This document shows, one piece after another, positions 1-8,172 of a stretch of 64,000 nt of DNA (positions are counted from its first letter, which is position 1; every line of letters starts with the position of its first letter). Origin of the DNA: XN24 sp035514535. Lineage in GTDB: Bacteria; Pseudomonadota; Gammaproteobacteria; Steroidobacterales; XN24. The position numbers were made by a program, and so were the translations under genes. Where the stretch lies: assembly GCA_035514535.1 (NCBI GenBank), contig DATKAZ010000067.1, forward strand, positions 124,001 to 188,000, read 5' to 3'. The notes under the pieces were generated by a model. That model saw only the letters and a program-made list of their open reading frames with translations. It was not told the DNA's origin and ran no database searches.

Positions 1-2933
1 GCCGGAAAAAGAACCTGGCGCACGCCACCCTGGCGCAGCTCGACACGCTCCGGCACCGGGCCGAACTGCCAGGCACGAAAACCCTCGCCGCGCCACTCGA
101 TGGAGGCGCTACCCGCAATCGGCCTGTCACCCGCGGAAAATTCCTGCTTGAGGCTCGGGAGATCCCGCGAGGCCGCCAATGGCCGGCCATCGTCCCCAAG
201 CAGTTCGACGCGGAATCGCAGCCATGGCTCCAGCTCGAGCCTGGCCCACGTTTCCGGCTCGACTTCGAGTCCTGCGGTCCGGCGCAGTGCCTCGGCGAGC
301 GCCGCACGCACGTGCCCATGCCCGGGCCGCAACAAGGCCAGGCAGGCGCGTGCATGGTCCGGCACCGGGACGATCCTGCGCCGCGCAACCTTCGGCAAGG
401 CGCGCAACATCGCCACGATTTTCTCCTCGAGCCAGCCGGGCACGAGCCAGTCGAGCAGCTGTTCATCGAGCAACGGCAACAGGTGCCGCGGCACCCCGAT
501 CGTCGCCCCGTCGTCGTCCGCGCCGGGGTCGAAGCGGTACCGCAGGGGAAGGAGATTCCCGCCGATGGCCAGCCTGTCGGGATAGTCGTCCTTCCCCGGC
601 AATGGCGCGCCCGTGAGGAGATCCTCCGGCGACATCCGCAGGATGCCCGGCTCCGCCTTCTCCGCCTTGCGGCGCCAGCGCTCGAACGCCGCCGCGGAGC
701 TGACCTCCGGCGGGACCCGCGCAGCATAGAAGGCGGCGACGGCGTCCTCGCCGGCGAACAGCTCGCGCCGCCGGAGTTTCGCCTCCAGGGCCTGCACTTC
801 GTTGACGAGCTGCCGGTTCGCCTCCAGAAAGTCGCCCCGCGTGCGAATCTCTCCACTCGCCAGCGCATCACGCAGAAAAATCTGCCGTGCACCCGCCGGA
901 TCCACCCGCGCGTAATCGACGCGCCTGTCGGCGGCCAGCACCAGGCCATACAGGCTCACCTGCTCACGCGCGGCCACGAAGCCACGCGCCGGCTGCCAAT
1001 GCGGATCCGACCAGCTGCGCCGCACGAGGTGTGCGCCGGCCGACTCGATCCAGCCGGGCTCGACCGCCGCCGCCGTCCGGCCCCACACCCGGCCGGTCTC
1101 GACCAGTTCCGCCGCCACTACCCAGCGGGGCGGCCGCGCCGCGAGTGTGGAGTCGGGAAACAGTCGGAAGCGCACGTTGCGCGGTCCCCGGTACTCGCCC
1201 TGTTCGTCGAGCCGGCCGATGTGCGACAGCAACCCCGCCAGGATCGATCGATGCAAGGCCGCGTAATCGGCGAGGGTCCCGCTTTCCCGCAGGCCCATTT
1301 CGTGCGCGATACTTACGAGCTGGCGATGCACGTCCTGCCACTCCCGGAGCCGCAGGAAAGACAGGTAGTTGTCCCGGCACCAGCGCCTCTGGGCACTTCC
1401 CGAAGCGTGCTTGCGTTGGTCCTGCCACGTATCCCAGAGCCTGCACAGCGTCAGGAAATCCGAGCGCGGATCCCGGAATGCCGCGTGGCGTTCGTCGGCG
1501 CTGCCGGCCGCGTCGGCCGGACGTTCACGCGGATCGCGGATCGACAGCCCCGCCGCGATGACGAGCACTTCACGCAGGCAGCCGGACTGCCCCGCCGCCA
1601 GCAGCATCCGCGCCACGCGCGGATCCACCGGCAGGCGCGCGAGCCTGCGACCGACGTCCGTGACCTTGTGGTCCTCGTCCACCGCGCCGAGCTCGCGCAG
1701 CAGGCGATACCCGTCGTTGACGAACCTGCCGTCCGGGGGATCGAGGAAGGCAAACTCGTCGATGGCGCCGAGGCCGAGCGTCTCCATCTGCAGGATCACG
1801 CTCGCGAGGTTCGTGCGCCGAATCTCTGGGTCCGTGTACTCCGGCCGGGCGTCGTGATCGCTCTCCTCGTACAGGCGGATACATATACCCGCCGCCTCGC
1901 GGCCGCAGCGGCCGCGACGCTGCCAGGCGCTTGCCCGGGAGATCGCCTCCACCTGGAGGCGCTGGATCTTCGAGCGATAACTGTAGCGGCTGATCCGGGC
2001 GAGCCCGGAGTCGATGACGTAGCGAACGCCGGGAACGGTCAGCGAAGTCTCGGCCACATTGGTCGCCAGCACCACGCGGCGGCGGCCTTCGCGACGGAAC
2101 ACCCGGTCCTGCTCCGCATGCGACATGCGCCCGTAGAGCGGTAGCACCTCGATCCCGGGCGGATGGTGCTTGCGCAGCGCCTCGGCCGTTTCGCGGATCT
2201 CCCGCTCCCCGGGAAGGAACACGAGGATGTCGCCGTCGCGGGGCATGCCCGGCCCCGTCAGTTCGTCGACCGCGACCAGCACGCCGTCGGCGATCCGCCC
2301 ATCTTCCGGGTTTGCGGGCGGACGGTAGCGTACCTCGACCGGGTGCATGGTCCCGCCGACCTCGATCACCGGCGCGCCGCCGAAGTACTCCGCGAAGCGT
2401 CGCGGCTCGATTGTCGCGGACGTGATCACGACCTTGAGATCCGGCCGCCGCGGCAGCAGCCGCTTCAGGTAACCAAGCAGAAAATCGATGTTCAGGCTGC
2501 GCTCGTGCGCCTCATCGATGATCAGCGCGTCGTAGCGCCTCAGCAGGGGATCGCTGCGCAGCTCCGCGAGAAGGATGCCGTCCGTCATCAGCTTGACGCG
2601 GCAGTCCGGCCCGGTCCGATCCGAGAAGCGTACTTTCCAGCCGACCAGCGCGTCGCCTCCAGGCCCCAGTTCGGCTGTGATGCGCGCCGCCACCGCACGC
2701 GCCGCGATCCTGCGCGGCTGGGTGTGGCCGATCAGGCCCCGCTGCCCCAGACCCAGCTCCAGGCAGATCTTCGGCAGCTGGGTCGTCTTGCCCGAGCCGG
2801 TGGCGCCGCACACGACGACCACGGGATGGGCGAGGATGGCGGCAGCGATCCGCTCGCGCTCGGCCGAGACCGGCAGTTCCGGCGGAAACTCGATGCGCCC
2901 AATGGCGCGCCGCTCTCCTGCCTCAACGCCCAG
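1..2933 (-). CDS. hrpA: ATP-dependent RNA helicase HrpA, 3' end outside the window
   Basis: DEAH-box RNA helicase, in E. coli linked to rescue of stalled translation complexes and mRNA processing. The minus-strand translation shows Walker A GATGSGKTTQLPK about 43 residues from the proposed start, the motif TQPRRIAARA, and IIDEAHERSLNID, matching HrpA throughout. About 977 codons are present; E. coli HrpA is about 1300 residues, so roughly the last quarter lies beyond position 1. No in-frame ATG, GTG or TTG sits near the 5' end. The best start is CTG at 2933, six bases after a perfect AAGGAGG (2940-2946), overlapping the end of mazG; an ATT at about 2903 is the alternative. The protein would lack the 60-80 residue N-terminal extension of the E. 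coli enzyme. Family call secure, start tentative. Confidence 0.92.
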   Translation of the reverse strand, partial: MGVEAGERRAIGRIEFPPELPVSAERERIAAAILAHPVVVVCGATGSGKTTQLPKICLELGLGQRGLIGHTQPRRIAARAVAARITAELGPGGDALVGWKVRFSDRTGPDCRVKLMTDGILLAELRSDPLLRRYDALIIDEAHERSLNIDFLLGYLKRLLPRRPDLKVVITSATIEPRRFAEYFGGAPVIEVGGTMHPVEVRYRPPANPEDGRIADGVLVAVDELTGPGMPRDGDILVFLPGEREIRETAEALRKHHPPGIEVLPLYGRMSHAEQDRVFRREGRRRVVLATNVAETSLTVPGVRYVIDSGLARISRYSYRSKIQRLQVEAISRASAWQRRGRCGREAAGICIRLYEESDHDARPEYTDPEIRRTNLASVILQMETLGLGAIDEFAFLDPPDGRFVNDGYRLLRELGAVDEDHKVTDVGRRLARLPVDPRVARMLLAAGQSGCLREVLVIAAGLSIRDPRERPADAAGSADERHAAFRDPRSDFLTLCRLWDTWQDQRKHASGSAQRRWCRDNYLSFLRLREWQDVHRQLVSIAHEMGLRESGTLADYAALHRSILAGLLSHIGRLDEQGEYRGPRNVRFRLFPDSTLAARPPRWVVAAELVETGRVWGRTAAAVEPGWIESAGAHLVRRSWSDPHWQPARGFVAAREQVSLYGLVLAADRRVDYARVDPAGARQIFLRDALASGEIRTRGDFLEANRQLVNEVQALEAKLRRRELFAGEDAVAAFYAARVPPEVSSAAAFERWRRKAEKAEPGILRMSPEDLLTGAPLPGKDDYPDRLAIGGNLLPLRYRFDPGADDDGATIGVPRHLLPLLDEQLLDWLVPGWLEEKIVAMLRALPKVARRRIVPVPDHARACLALLRPGHGHVRAALAEALRRTAGLEVEPETWARLELEPWLRFRVELLGDDGRPLAASRDLPSLKQEFSAGDRPIAGSASIEWRGEGFRAWQFGPVPERVELRQGGVRQVLFP

Positions 2934-3711
2934 CGCCCGCCTCCTTGACCTCGCTCCAGAGTCGCTCCAACTCGTCGGGCGCCGCCTGTTCCGGCGTGCG
3001 CCCCGCGGCCGCGAGCCGTGCCTCGACGGCGCGGAAACGTTGCTCGAATTTAAGGCTCGCCTGGCGCAGCGCGCCCTCCGCATCCACGTCCAGGTGGCGG
3101 GCGAGATTCGCGATCGTGAACAGCAGGTCGCCGAGTTCCTCCTGTACCTCTTCGGGGACGCGTTCACGCGCCGCGAGCGCCGCCTCGAGCTCGCGGCTCT
3201 CCTCCGTCACCTTGTCGAGCACGGCGCCGGCGTCCGTCCAGTCGAAGCCCACCCGGGCCGCCCGGCGACCGAGCTTCTGGGCCCGCGCCAGTGCCGGCAG
3301 GCTCACCGGCACGCCATCGAGCACGCCCTCGCTGCGCCCTGCCCGCTCGCGCGCCTTGTGGGCCTCCCACGCCGCCGTCTGCGCGTTCGCATCGGCGATC
3401 TCCACCGTACCGAAAACGTGCGGATGGCGGCGACGCATTTTCTCCGCCAGGCCGTGCGCCACGGCGGCGAAGTCGAAATCGCCCTGCTCCTCCGCGAGGC
3501 GCGCGTGGAATACGACCTGGAACAACAGGTCACCGAGTTCCTCGCGCAGGGACGGCATGTCGCCGCGCTCTATCGCGTCGGCGACCTCGAAGGCCTCCTC
3601 GATCGTGTATGGCGCGATCGTGGCAAAGGTCTGCGCCACGTCCCACGGACAGCCATGCCGCGGATCACGCAGGCGCGCCATGACCTCGAGCACCGCTTCC
3701 ATTCCGGTCAT
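2923..3711 (-). CDS. mazG: Nucleoside triphosphate pyrophosphohydrolase MazG
   Basis: Cytosolic all-alpha NTP pyrophosphohydrolase that hydrolyses (d)NTPs to NMP and PPi; linked in E. coli to housecleaning and to lowering (p)ppGpp. 262 residues, close to the 263 of E. coli. It shows the duplicated MazG layout: an N-terminal repeat with CPWD and EEAFEVADAI then EELGDLLFQVVFHA, and a C-terminal repeat with EELGDLLFTIANLARHL. The start is the ATG of MTGMEAVLEV, which overlaps the upstream Nudix stop as ATGA; in-frame codons further upstream lie inside that gene. It is the third gene of the coupled fumC-Nudix-mazG-hrpA operon and overlaps hrpA by 11 bases. Confidence 0.95.
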   Translation of the reverse strand: MTGMEAVLEVMARLRDPRHGCPWDVAQTFATIAPYTIEEAFEVADAIERGDMPSLREELGDLLFQVVFHARLAEEQGDFDFAAVAHGLAEKMRRRHPHVFGTVEIADANAQTAAWEAHKARERAGRSEGVLDGVPVSLPALARAQKLGRRAARVGFDWTDAGAVLDKVTEESRELEAALAARERVPEEVQEELGDLLFTIANLARHLDVDAEGALRQASLKFEQRFRAVEARLAAAGRTPEQAAPDELERLWSEVKEAGAGR

Positions 3712-4328
3712 CGTGGCTCCTCCAGCAACATGTCGCGAAAGTTGACCAGCATTGCCGCCGTGGCGCCCCAGATGCGGTGCGGACCCCACGGCATCTCGAA
3801 GTACGGCAGCGTCACCCCGAGGTACTGCTGATAACGCAGCTGCATATTCTCCCGCGCAAGCACGATCTCGAGCGGCACCTCGAAGGCTTCGCTGACCTCC
3901 TTCGCATCGGGCGCGGCACGAAACTCCGCTCGCACGAGCCCGATGACCGGCGTCACCGAGTAGCCGGTGATCGTCAGGTAGTTCGGCAGGTAGCCCGCCA
4001 CTTCAACCAGCTCCGGCGCCAGGCCGACCTCCTCGGCCGACTCACGCAGGGCAGCGGCTCGCGGACCTGCGTCGGAGGGCTCGAGGCTGCCGCCGGGGAA
4101 GCTCACCTGCCCTGCATGATGACGCAGCCCGGGCGCACGCACGGTGAACAGCAATGTCAGGCCGCCCGGTCGCTCGATGACCGGCAACAGCACTGCCGCC
4201 GGCACCAGCTTGCCTGGCCTGAATCGCTCGAGCGCCGCGGGCAGGTCGCCCGGCAGCCCGGGTACGCGATAGTCCCCGGGCGGGGCCGGCCGGGTGCCGG
4301 CGAAGCGCCGGGCGATCAAGGCCTTCAC
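3708..4328 (-). CDS. Nudix hydrolase, CoA pyrophosphatase-like (NudL/YeaB type)
   Basis: Probable coenzyme A or acyl-CoA diphosphatase, 206 residues. The Nudix box lies around residues 77-100: PGGSLEPSD followed by RESAEEVGL, giving the metal-binding REXXEE core. The sequence before the box, APGLRHHAGQVSFPGG, is the extended UPF0035 motif that marks the CoA-directed subgroup. The ATG overlaps the fumC stop (ATGA at 4325-4328) and the stop overlaps the mazG start, so all three are probably translationally coupled. Substrate is inferred from the subgroup motif; another nucleotide-diphosphate substrate is possible. Confidence 0.88.
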   Translation of the reverse strand: MKALIARRFAGTRPAPPGDYRVPGLPGDLPAALERFRPGKLVPAAVLLPVIERPGGLTLLFTVRAPGLRHHAGQVSFPGGSLEPSDAGPRAAALRESAEEVGLAPELVEVAGYLPNYLTITGYSVTPVIGLVRAEFRAAPDAKEVSEAFEVPLEIVLARENMQLRYQQYLGVTLPYFEMPWGPHRIWGATAAMLVNFRDMLLEEPR

Positions 4329-5713
4329 TTGCGGATGCCACCCTCCGTCAGGGCCGCCGGATCGAGCAGGCGCGCGAGTTCCTCTGCCGACAGCTTAGTC
4401 ATCTCGAGCGCCACGTCGCGGATCGGGCGCCCTTCCGCATAAGCCTTCTTGGCCGTCGCGGCACCGAGTTCATAGCCGATCACCGGATTCAGCGCGGTGA
4501 CCAGGATCGGATTGCGGTCCAGCGCCTCCCGCATATGCGCCTCATTGACGGCAAAACCGCTGATGGCGCGGTCCGCAAGTGCTCGCGCGGCGGCGGCCAG
4601 CAGGCGGATGCTCTCGAGCAGCCGGTCCGCGATCACGGGGAGCATCACGTTGAGCTGGAAGCTGCCCGACTGCCCTGCGATCGTAATGGTCGCGTCGTTA
4701 CCGATCACCTGCGCCGCCACCATGGCGGCCGCCTCGGGGATCACCGGATTGACCTTGCCCGGCATGATGCTGGAACCGGGCTGCAACGCCGGCAGGGCAA
4801 TCTCGCCGAGGCCTGCCAGTGGGCCGCTGTTCATCCAGCGCAGGTCGTTGGCGATCTTCATGAGGCTGACGGCGACCGTCTTCAATTGGCCCGAGAGCTC
4901 GACGGCAGTGTCCTGGCAACTGAGGCTTTCGAAGTAATCGTCGCTGGCGTGGAAGGCCATCCCGGTGCGGCCGGCCAGATGCCCTGCGCAGCGGGGCCCG
5001 AACTCCGGGTGAGCGTTGATCCCGGTGCCCACGGCGGTACCGCCTTGCGCCAGGCGAGTCAGGCGCGGCAACGTTCCCTCGAGCCGCGCGATGCCAAGAC
5101 GAATCTGCGTCGCCCAGGCGCCGAGTTCCTGGCTCATGCGCACGGGCATGGCGTCCATCAGGTGGGTGCGCCCCGTCTTGACGATCGCGTCACAGGCCGC
5201 GGCCTTGGTATCGATCGTTCCGGCCAGGTGCGCGAGCGCCGGGTTGAGCGTCTGCTCGAGCGCCAGTGCTGCACTGACGTGGATGGCGGTCGGAATGACG
5301 TCATTGCTGCTCTGGCTCATGTTGACGTGGTCGTTCGCGTGCACCGTCCGCTTTGCGAGCCGCGTGGCGAGGGTCGCGATGACCTCGTTGGCGTTCATGT
5401 TGGTGCTGGTGCCCGAGCCGGTCTGGAATACGTCGATCGGAAACTGGTCGAGGTGCATGCCCTCGGCCACGTCGCCGGCCGCCTGGCGGATGGCATCCGC
5501 TACGTCGCGCTCGAGCAGGCCGAGGTCATGGTTGGCCCCGGCGGCGGCCCACTTGATCAGGCCGACGGCGCGGACGAATTCGGCCGGCATCGTGCGGCCG
5601 CTGATCGGGAAATTCTCGACGGCACGCTGGGTCTGCGCGCCCCACAATGCATCGGCGGGTACCTGCAGCTCGCCCATGCTGTCTTTCTCAATGCGGAAAT
5701 CCTGCGACGCCAT
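4325..5713 (-). CDS. fumC: Class II fumarate hydratase
   Basis: Iron-independent fumarase interconverting fumarate and L-malate in the TCA cycle. 462 residues, the usual length. It carries the superfamily signature GSSIMPGKVNPV near residue 315, the substrate-site stretch TGSGTSTNMNANEV, and SQSSNDVIPTAIH and TGRTHLMDAMP. The start is the ATG of MASQDFRIEKDSMGE, preceded by GGGAGAGA; upstream in-frame codons do not resemble the family. First gene of the fumC-Nudix-mazG-hrpA operon, divergent from purB, whose enzyme belongs to the same superfamily and also releases fumarate. Confidence 0.97.
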   Translation of the reverse strand: MASQDFRIEKDSMGELQVPADALWGAQTQRAVENFPISGRTMPAEFVRAVGLIKWAAAGANHDLGLLERDVADAIRQAAGDVAEGMHLDQFPIDVFQTGSGTSTNMNANEVIATLATRLAKRTVHANDHVNMSQSSNDVIPTAIHVSAALALEQTLNPALAHLAGTIDTKAAACDAIVKTGRTHLMDAMPVRMSQELGAWATQIRLGIARLEGTLPRLTRLAQGGTAVGTGINAHPEFGPRCAGHLAGRTGMAFHASDDYFESLSCQDTAVELSGQLKTVAVSLMKIANDLRWMNSGPLAGLGEIALPALQPGSSIMPGKVNPVIPEAAAMVAAQVIGNDATITIAGQSGSFQLNVMLPVIADRLLESIRLLAAAARALADRAISGFAVNEAHMREALDRNPILVTALNPVIGYELGAATAKKAYAEGRPIRDVALEMTKLSAEELARLLDPAALTEGGIRK

Positions 5714-5761
5714 GCATTCTCTCCCGTTCCAAGCGAGCGCCCTGCAGCCCTGAACCGCCAG

Positions 5762-5791
5762 TTCAGGTGCCTGCACGCGTTGCGGTATTAT
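5762..5791 (+). promoter_or_regulatory. Candidate purB promoter
   Basis: TTCAGG (5762-5767) and TATTAT (5786-5791) are 18 bases apart in the 113-base gap between divergent fumC and purB, giving a leader of about 28 bases. No fumC promoter of similar quality was found in the gap. Confidence 0.35.
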
Positions 5792-5826
5792 GATGCCGCA
5801 ATCCTAACATCTTCGGCGCTTTTCCA

Positions 5827-7194
5827 ATGGACACAACGCTCCTGACGGCTGTCTCGCCGGTGGACGGTCGCTACGCCGGCCGGACCGCCCGGTTGCGACC
5901 CGTGTTCAGCGAGTACGGCCTGATTCGCTACCGCGTCGCCGTCGAAGCGCGCTGGCTGATTGCGCTGGCGGACGAGCCCGGGATCGTCGAACTGGATCCG
6001 GTCGAGGGCGGGCCGCTGGCCGTGCTCACCGAACTTGCCGCCGGGCTGACGCTCGAGCAGGCAGCACGCATCAAGGCCATCGAGGGCGAGACAAACCACG
6101 ACGTGAAAGCCGTGGAATATTTTCTCAAGGAGCAACTCGCTGCCGACGATCCGGACGGCCGGCTGCGCGAGTTCATTCACTTCGGCTGCACCTCCGAGGA
6201 CATCAACAACCTCGCCTATGCCCTGATGCTGCGCGATGCACGCAACGACATCCTCGTGGCGGAGCAGAAAAAACTGGTGGGTCGGCTCACGGGCCTGGCG
6301 GAGGAGCACGCAGCCGTACCCATGTTGTCGCGCACCCACGGCCAGGCGGCGACACCTACCACGCTCGGGAAGGAGTTGGCGAATTTCGCCTGGCGCCTGC
6401 GGCGCCTCGAGCAGGGATTCGGCGGCGTCGAGATTCTCGGCAAGATCAACGGCGCGGTCGGTAATTACAATGCCCACGTGGTGGCCTACCCGGACGTCGA
6501 CTGGCGCAGGTTGTCGCGCTCGTTCGTGGAATCGCTCGGCCTCGGCTGGAATCCCTACTCGACGCAGATCGAGCCCCACGACTGGATCGCCGAGTACTGC
6601 CACGCGCTGGCCCGTTTCAATACGGCGCTCGTCGATCTCTGCCGCGACCTCTGGGCATATATCTCTCTCGGGTACTTCAGGCAGCGTCTCGTGGCGGGCG
6701 AAGTGGGCTCTTCCACCATGCCTCACAAGGTCAACCCGATCGATTTCGAGAACGCCGAGGGCAATCTCGGCATCGCCAATGCCTTGTTGTCACATTTCGC
6801 CGCCAAGCTGCCGATATCCCGCTGGCAAAGGGACCTGACCGACTCGACCGTGATGCGCAACATCGGCGTGGCCCTCGCCCATTCGCTGATTGCCTATGCG
6901 TCGGTCATGAAGGGCCTGGAGCGGATCGAGCCGGACCCGCAGCGCCTGGCGCAGGACCTCGACCTCAACTGGGAGGTGCTCGGCGAAGCCATCCAGACGG
7001 CGATGCGGCGCCACGGGCTCGAGAACCCGTACGAGCAGCTCAAGTCGCTGACCCGGGGCCAACGCGTGACGGCCGAGGAATTGCGCCGCTTCATCAAGGG
7101 CCTCGGGCTCCCCGCCGAAATCGAGCACCGCCTGCTGGAGCTGACCCCGGCGACGTACACGGGCCTGGCCACCGACCTCGCACGCGGCCTTTGA
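5827..7194 (+). CDS. purB: Adenylosuccinate lyase
   Basis: Catalyses two fumarate-releasing steps of purine synthesis: SAICAR to AICAR and adenylosuccinate to AMP. 455 residues, matching the E. coli-type enzyme (456). The signature SSTMPHKVNPIDFENAEGN lies near residue 293; further landmarks are TSEDINNLAYALML, the active-site His region SRTHGQAATPTTLGKE and the N-terminal AVSPVDGRYAGR. Its 3' end overlaps a possible TTG start of the following GNAT gene, suggesting co-transcription with it and probably mnmA. In E. coli purB is also close to mnmA. Confidence 0.97.
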   Translation: MDTTLLTAVSPVDGRYAGRTARLRPVFSEYGLIRYRVAVEARWLIALADEPGIVELDPVEGGPLAVLTELAAGLTLEQAARIKAIEGETNHDVKAVEYFLKEQLAADDPDGRLREFIHFGCTSEDINNLAYALMLRDARNDILVAEQKKLVGRLTGLAEEHAAVPMLSRTHGQAATPTTLGKELANFAWRLRRLEQGFGGVEILGKINGAVGNYNAHVVAYPDVDWRRLSRSFVESLGLGWNPYSTQIEPHDWIAEYCHALARFNTALVDLCRDLWAYISLGYFRQRLVAGEVGSSTMPHKVNPIDFENAEGNLGIANALLSHFAAKLPISRWQRDLTDSTVMRNIGVALAHSLIAYASVMKGLERIEPDPQRLAQDLDLNWEVLGEAIQTAMRRHGLENPYEQLKSLTRGQRVTAEELRRFIKGLGLPAEIEHRLLELTPATYTGLATDLARGL

Positions 7195-7214
7195 CCAGGG
7201 CAGCCGCAGATCCG

Positions 7215-8162
7215 ATGGAACAGGTCGATTTCAACGTGCGCCTCGCCGAATGGCACCGGGACGAAGCCTCCCTGCGCACGGTACGCACCGCGGTGTTCGT
7301 CGCAGAACAGTCCGTGCCGGAGGACGAGGAATGGGACGGGCTCGATGTCGATTGTGCTCACGCACTGGCCGAGCATCCGGACGGAGGCGTCATCGGCACC
7401 GGGCGCCTGCACCCGTCGGGCAAGATCGGCCGGATGGCGGTGCTGGCCGAGTGGCGGGGCCACGGCGTCGGCGCGGCTATCCTCAGGCTGTTGCTTGACG
7501 AGGCGCAACGTCGCGGCCTGAACGCCGTCTACCTGCACGGCCAGGTACCGGTGGTCGGCTTCTATGCGCGCCACGGCTTCGTCGCCGAGGGCCCCGAGTT
7601 TGACGAGGCAGGCATTCCCCATCGGCTGATGCGACTGCAATTCTCCGCGACCGGCACGCAGGACAGCTTGTCGGCCGAGGCAACCGGCACGCGGCGTGTG
7701 TTGAGCGGCAAACACGAGTTTGCCGAGGCGGTCACGGATGTCGCGAGCGTTGCGGCCCGCTCGCTGGCCATATTCACGCCCGATCTCGAGCATGGCGTCT
7801 ACGACTCGGCCCGATTCCTCGAGGCGGTCAAGCGCCTCGTCCTGTCGCGCAGCCACGCGCGCATCCGGGTCCTCATCAGCGACCCCGGCCGCATTCAGCA
7901 CACCGTCAACCGGTTTCTTTACGTCGGCAGGCGCCTGTCTACGTTCATCGAATTTCGTCATCTGCCGGAATCATTCCAGGATCGCAGCGACGCGTTCCTG
8001 ATCGCCGACGACAGCGCGCTGATCTACCGGGCCCGCTCCGATCGCTGGGAAGGCATCGTCGATACGCGGGAACCGCGGATGGCGCGCATCTATCTCGCGC
8101 AGTTCGACCAGATGTGGCAAGTCAGCGAGAACGCGGGCGAGATTCGCGAGCTGGACATCTGA
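7215..8162 (+). CDS. GNAT acetyltransferase fused to a PLD-like C-terminal domain (DUF7931-like)
   Basis: 315 residues from ATG 7215; a TTG at 7191 overlapping the purB stop would add eight. Residues 1-145 form an ElaA/GNAT N-acetyltransferase with AVFVAEQSVPEDEEWDGLD, the acetyl-CoA loop VLAEWRGHGVGAAIL and YARHGFVAEGPEFDEAGIPH. Residues about 165-315 form a second domain (RVLISDPGRIQHTVNRFLYV, then SDAFLIADDSALIYR) that follows the strand/loop pattern of phospholipase D-like domains but has no HKD motif, so it is probably non-catalytic or binding. Small-molecule substrate unknown. It sits between purB and mnmA. The GNAT half is clear; the C-terminal fold is my inference. Confidence 0.82.
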   Translation: MEQVDFNVRLAEWHRDEASLRTVRTAVFVAEQSVPEDEEWDGLDVDCAHALAEHPDGGVIGTGRLHPSGKIGRMAVLAEWRGHGVGAAILRLLLDEAQRRGLNAVYLHGQVPVVGFYARHGFVAEGPEFDEAGIPHRLMRLQFSATGTQDSLSAEATGTRRVLSGKHEFAEAVTDVASVAARSLAIFTPDLEHGVYDSARFLEAVKRLVLSRSHARIRVLISDPGRIQHTVNRFLYVGRRLSTFIEFRHLPESFQDRSDAFLIADDSALIYRARSDRWEGIVDTREPRMARIYLAQFDQMWQVSENAGEIRELDI

Positions 8163-8172
8163 GGCCCGGGTC

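Noticed and set aside
312..2144. A 610-codon open frame on the plus strand
   Set aside because: It is antisense to hrpA, has no recognisable domain, and is Arg/Pro/Ala/Gln-rich as expected of the complement of a GC-rich coding frame.
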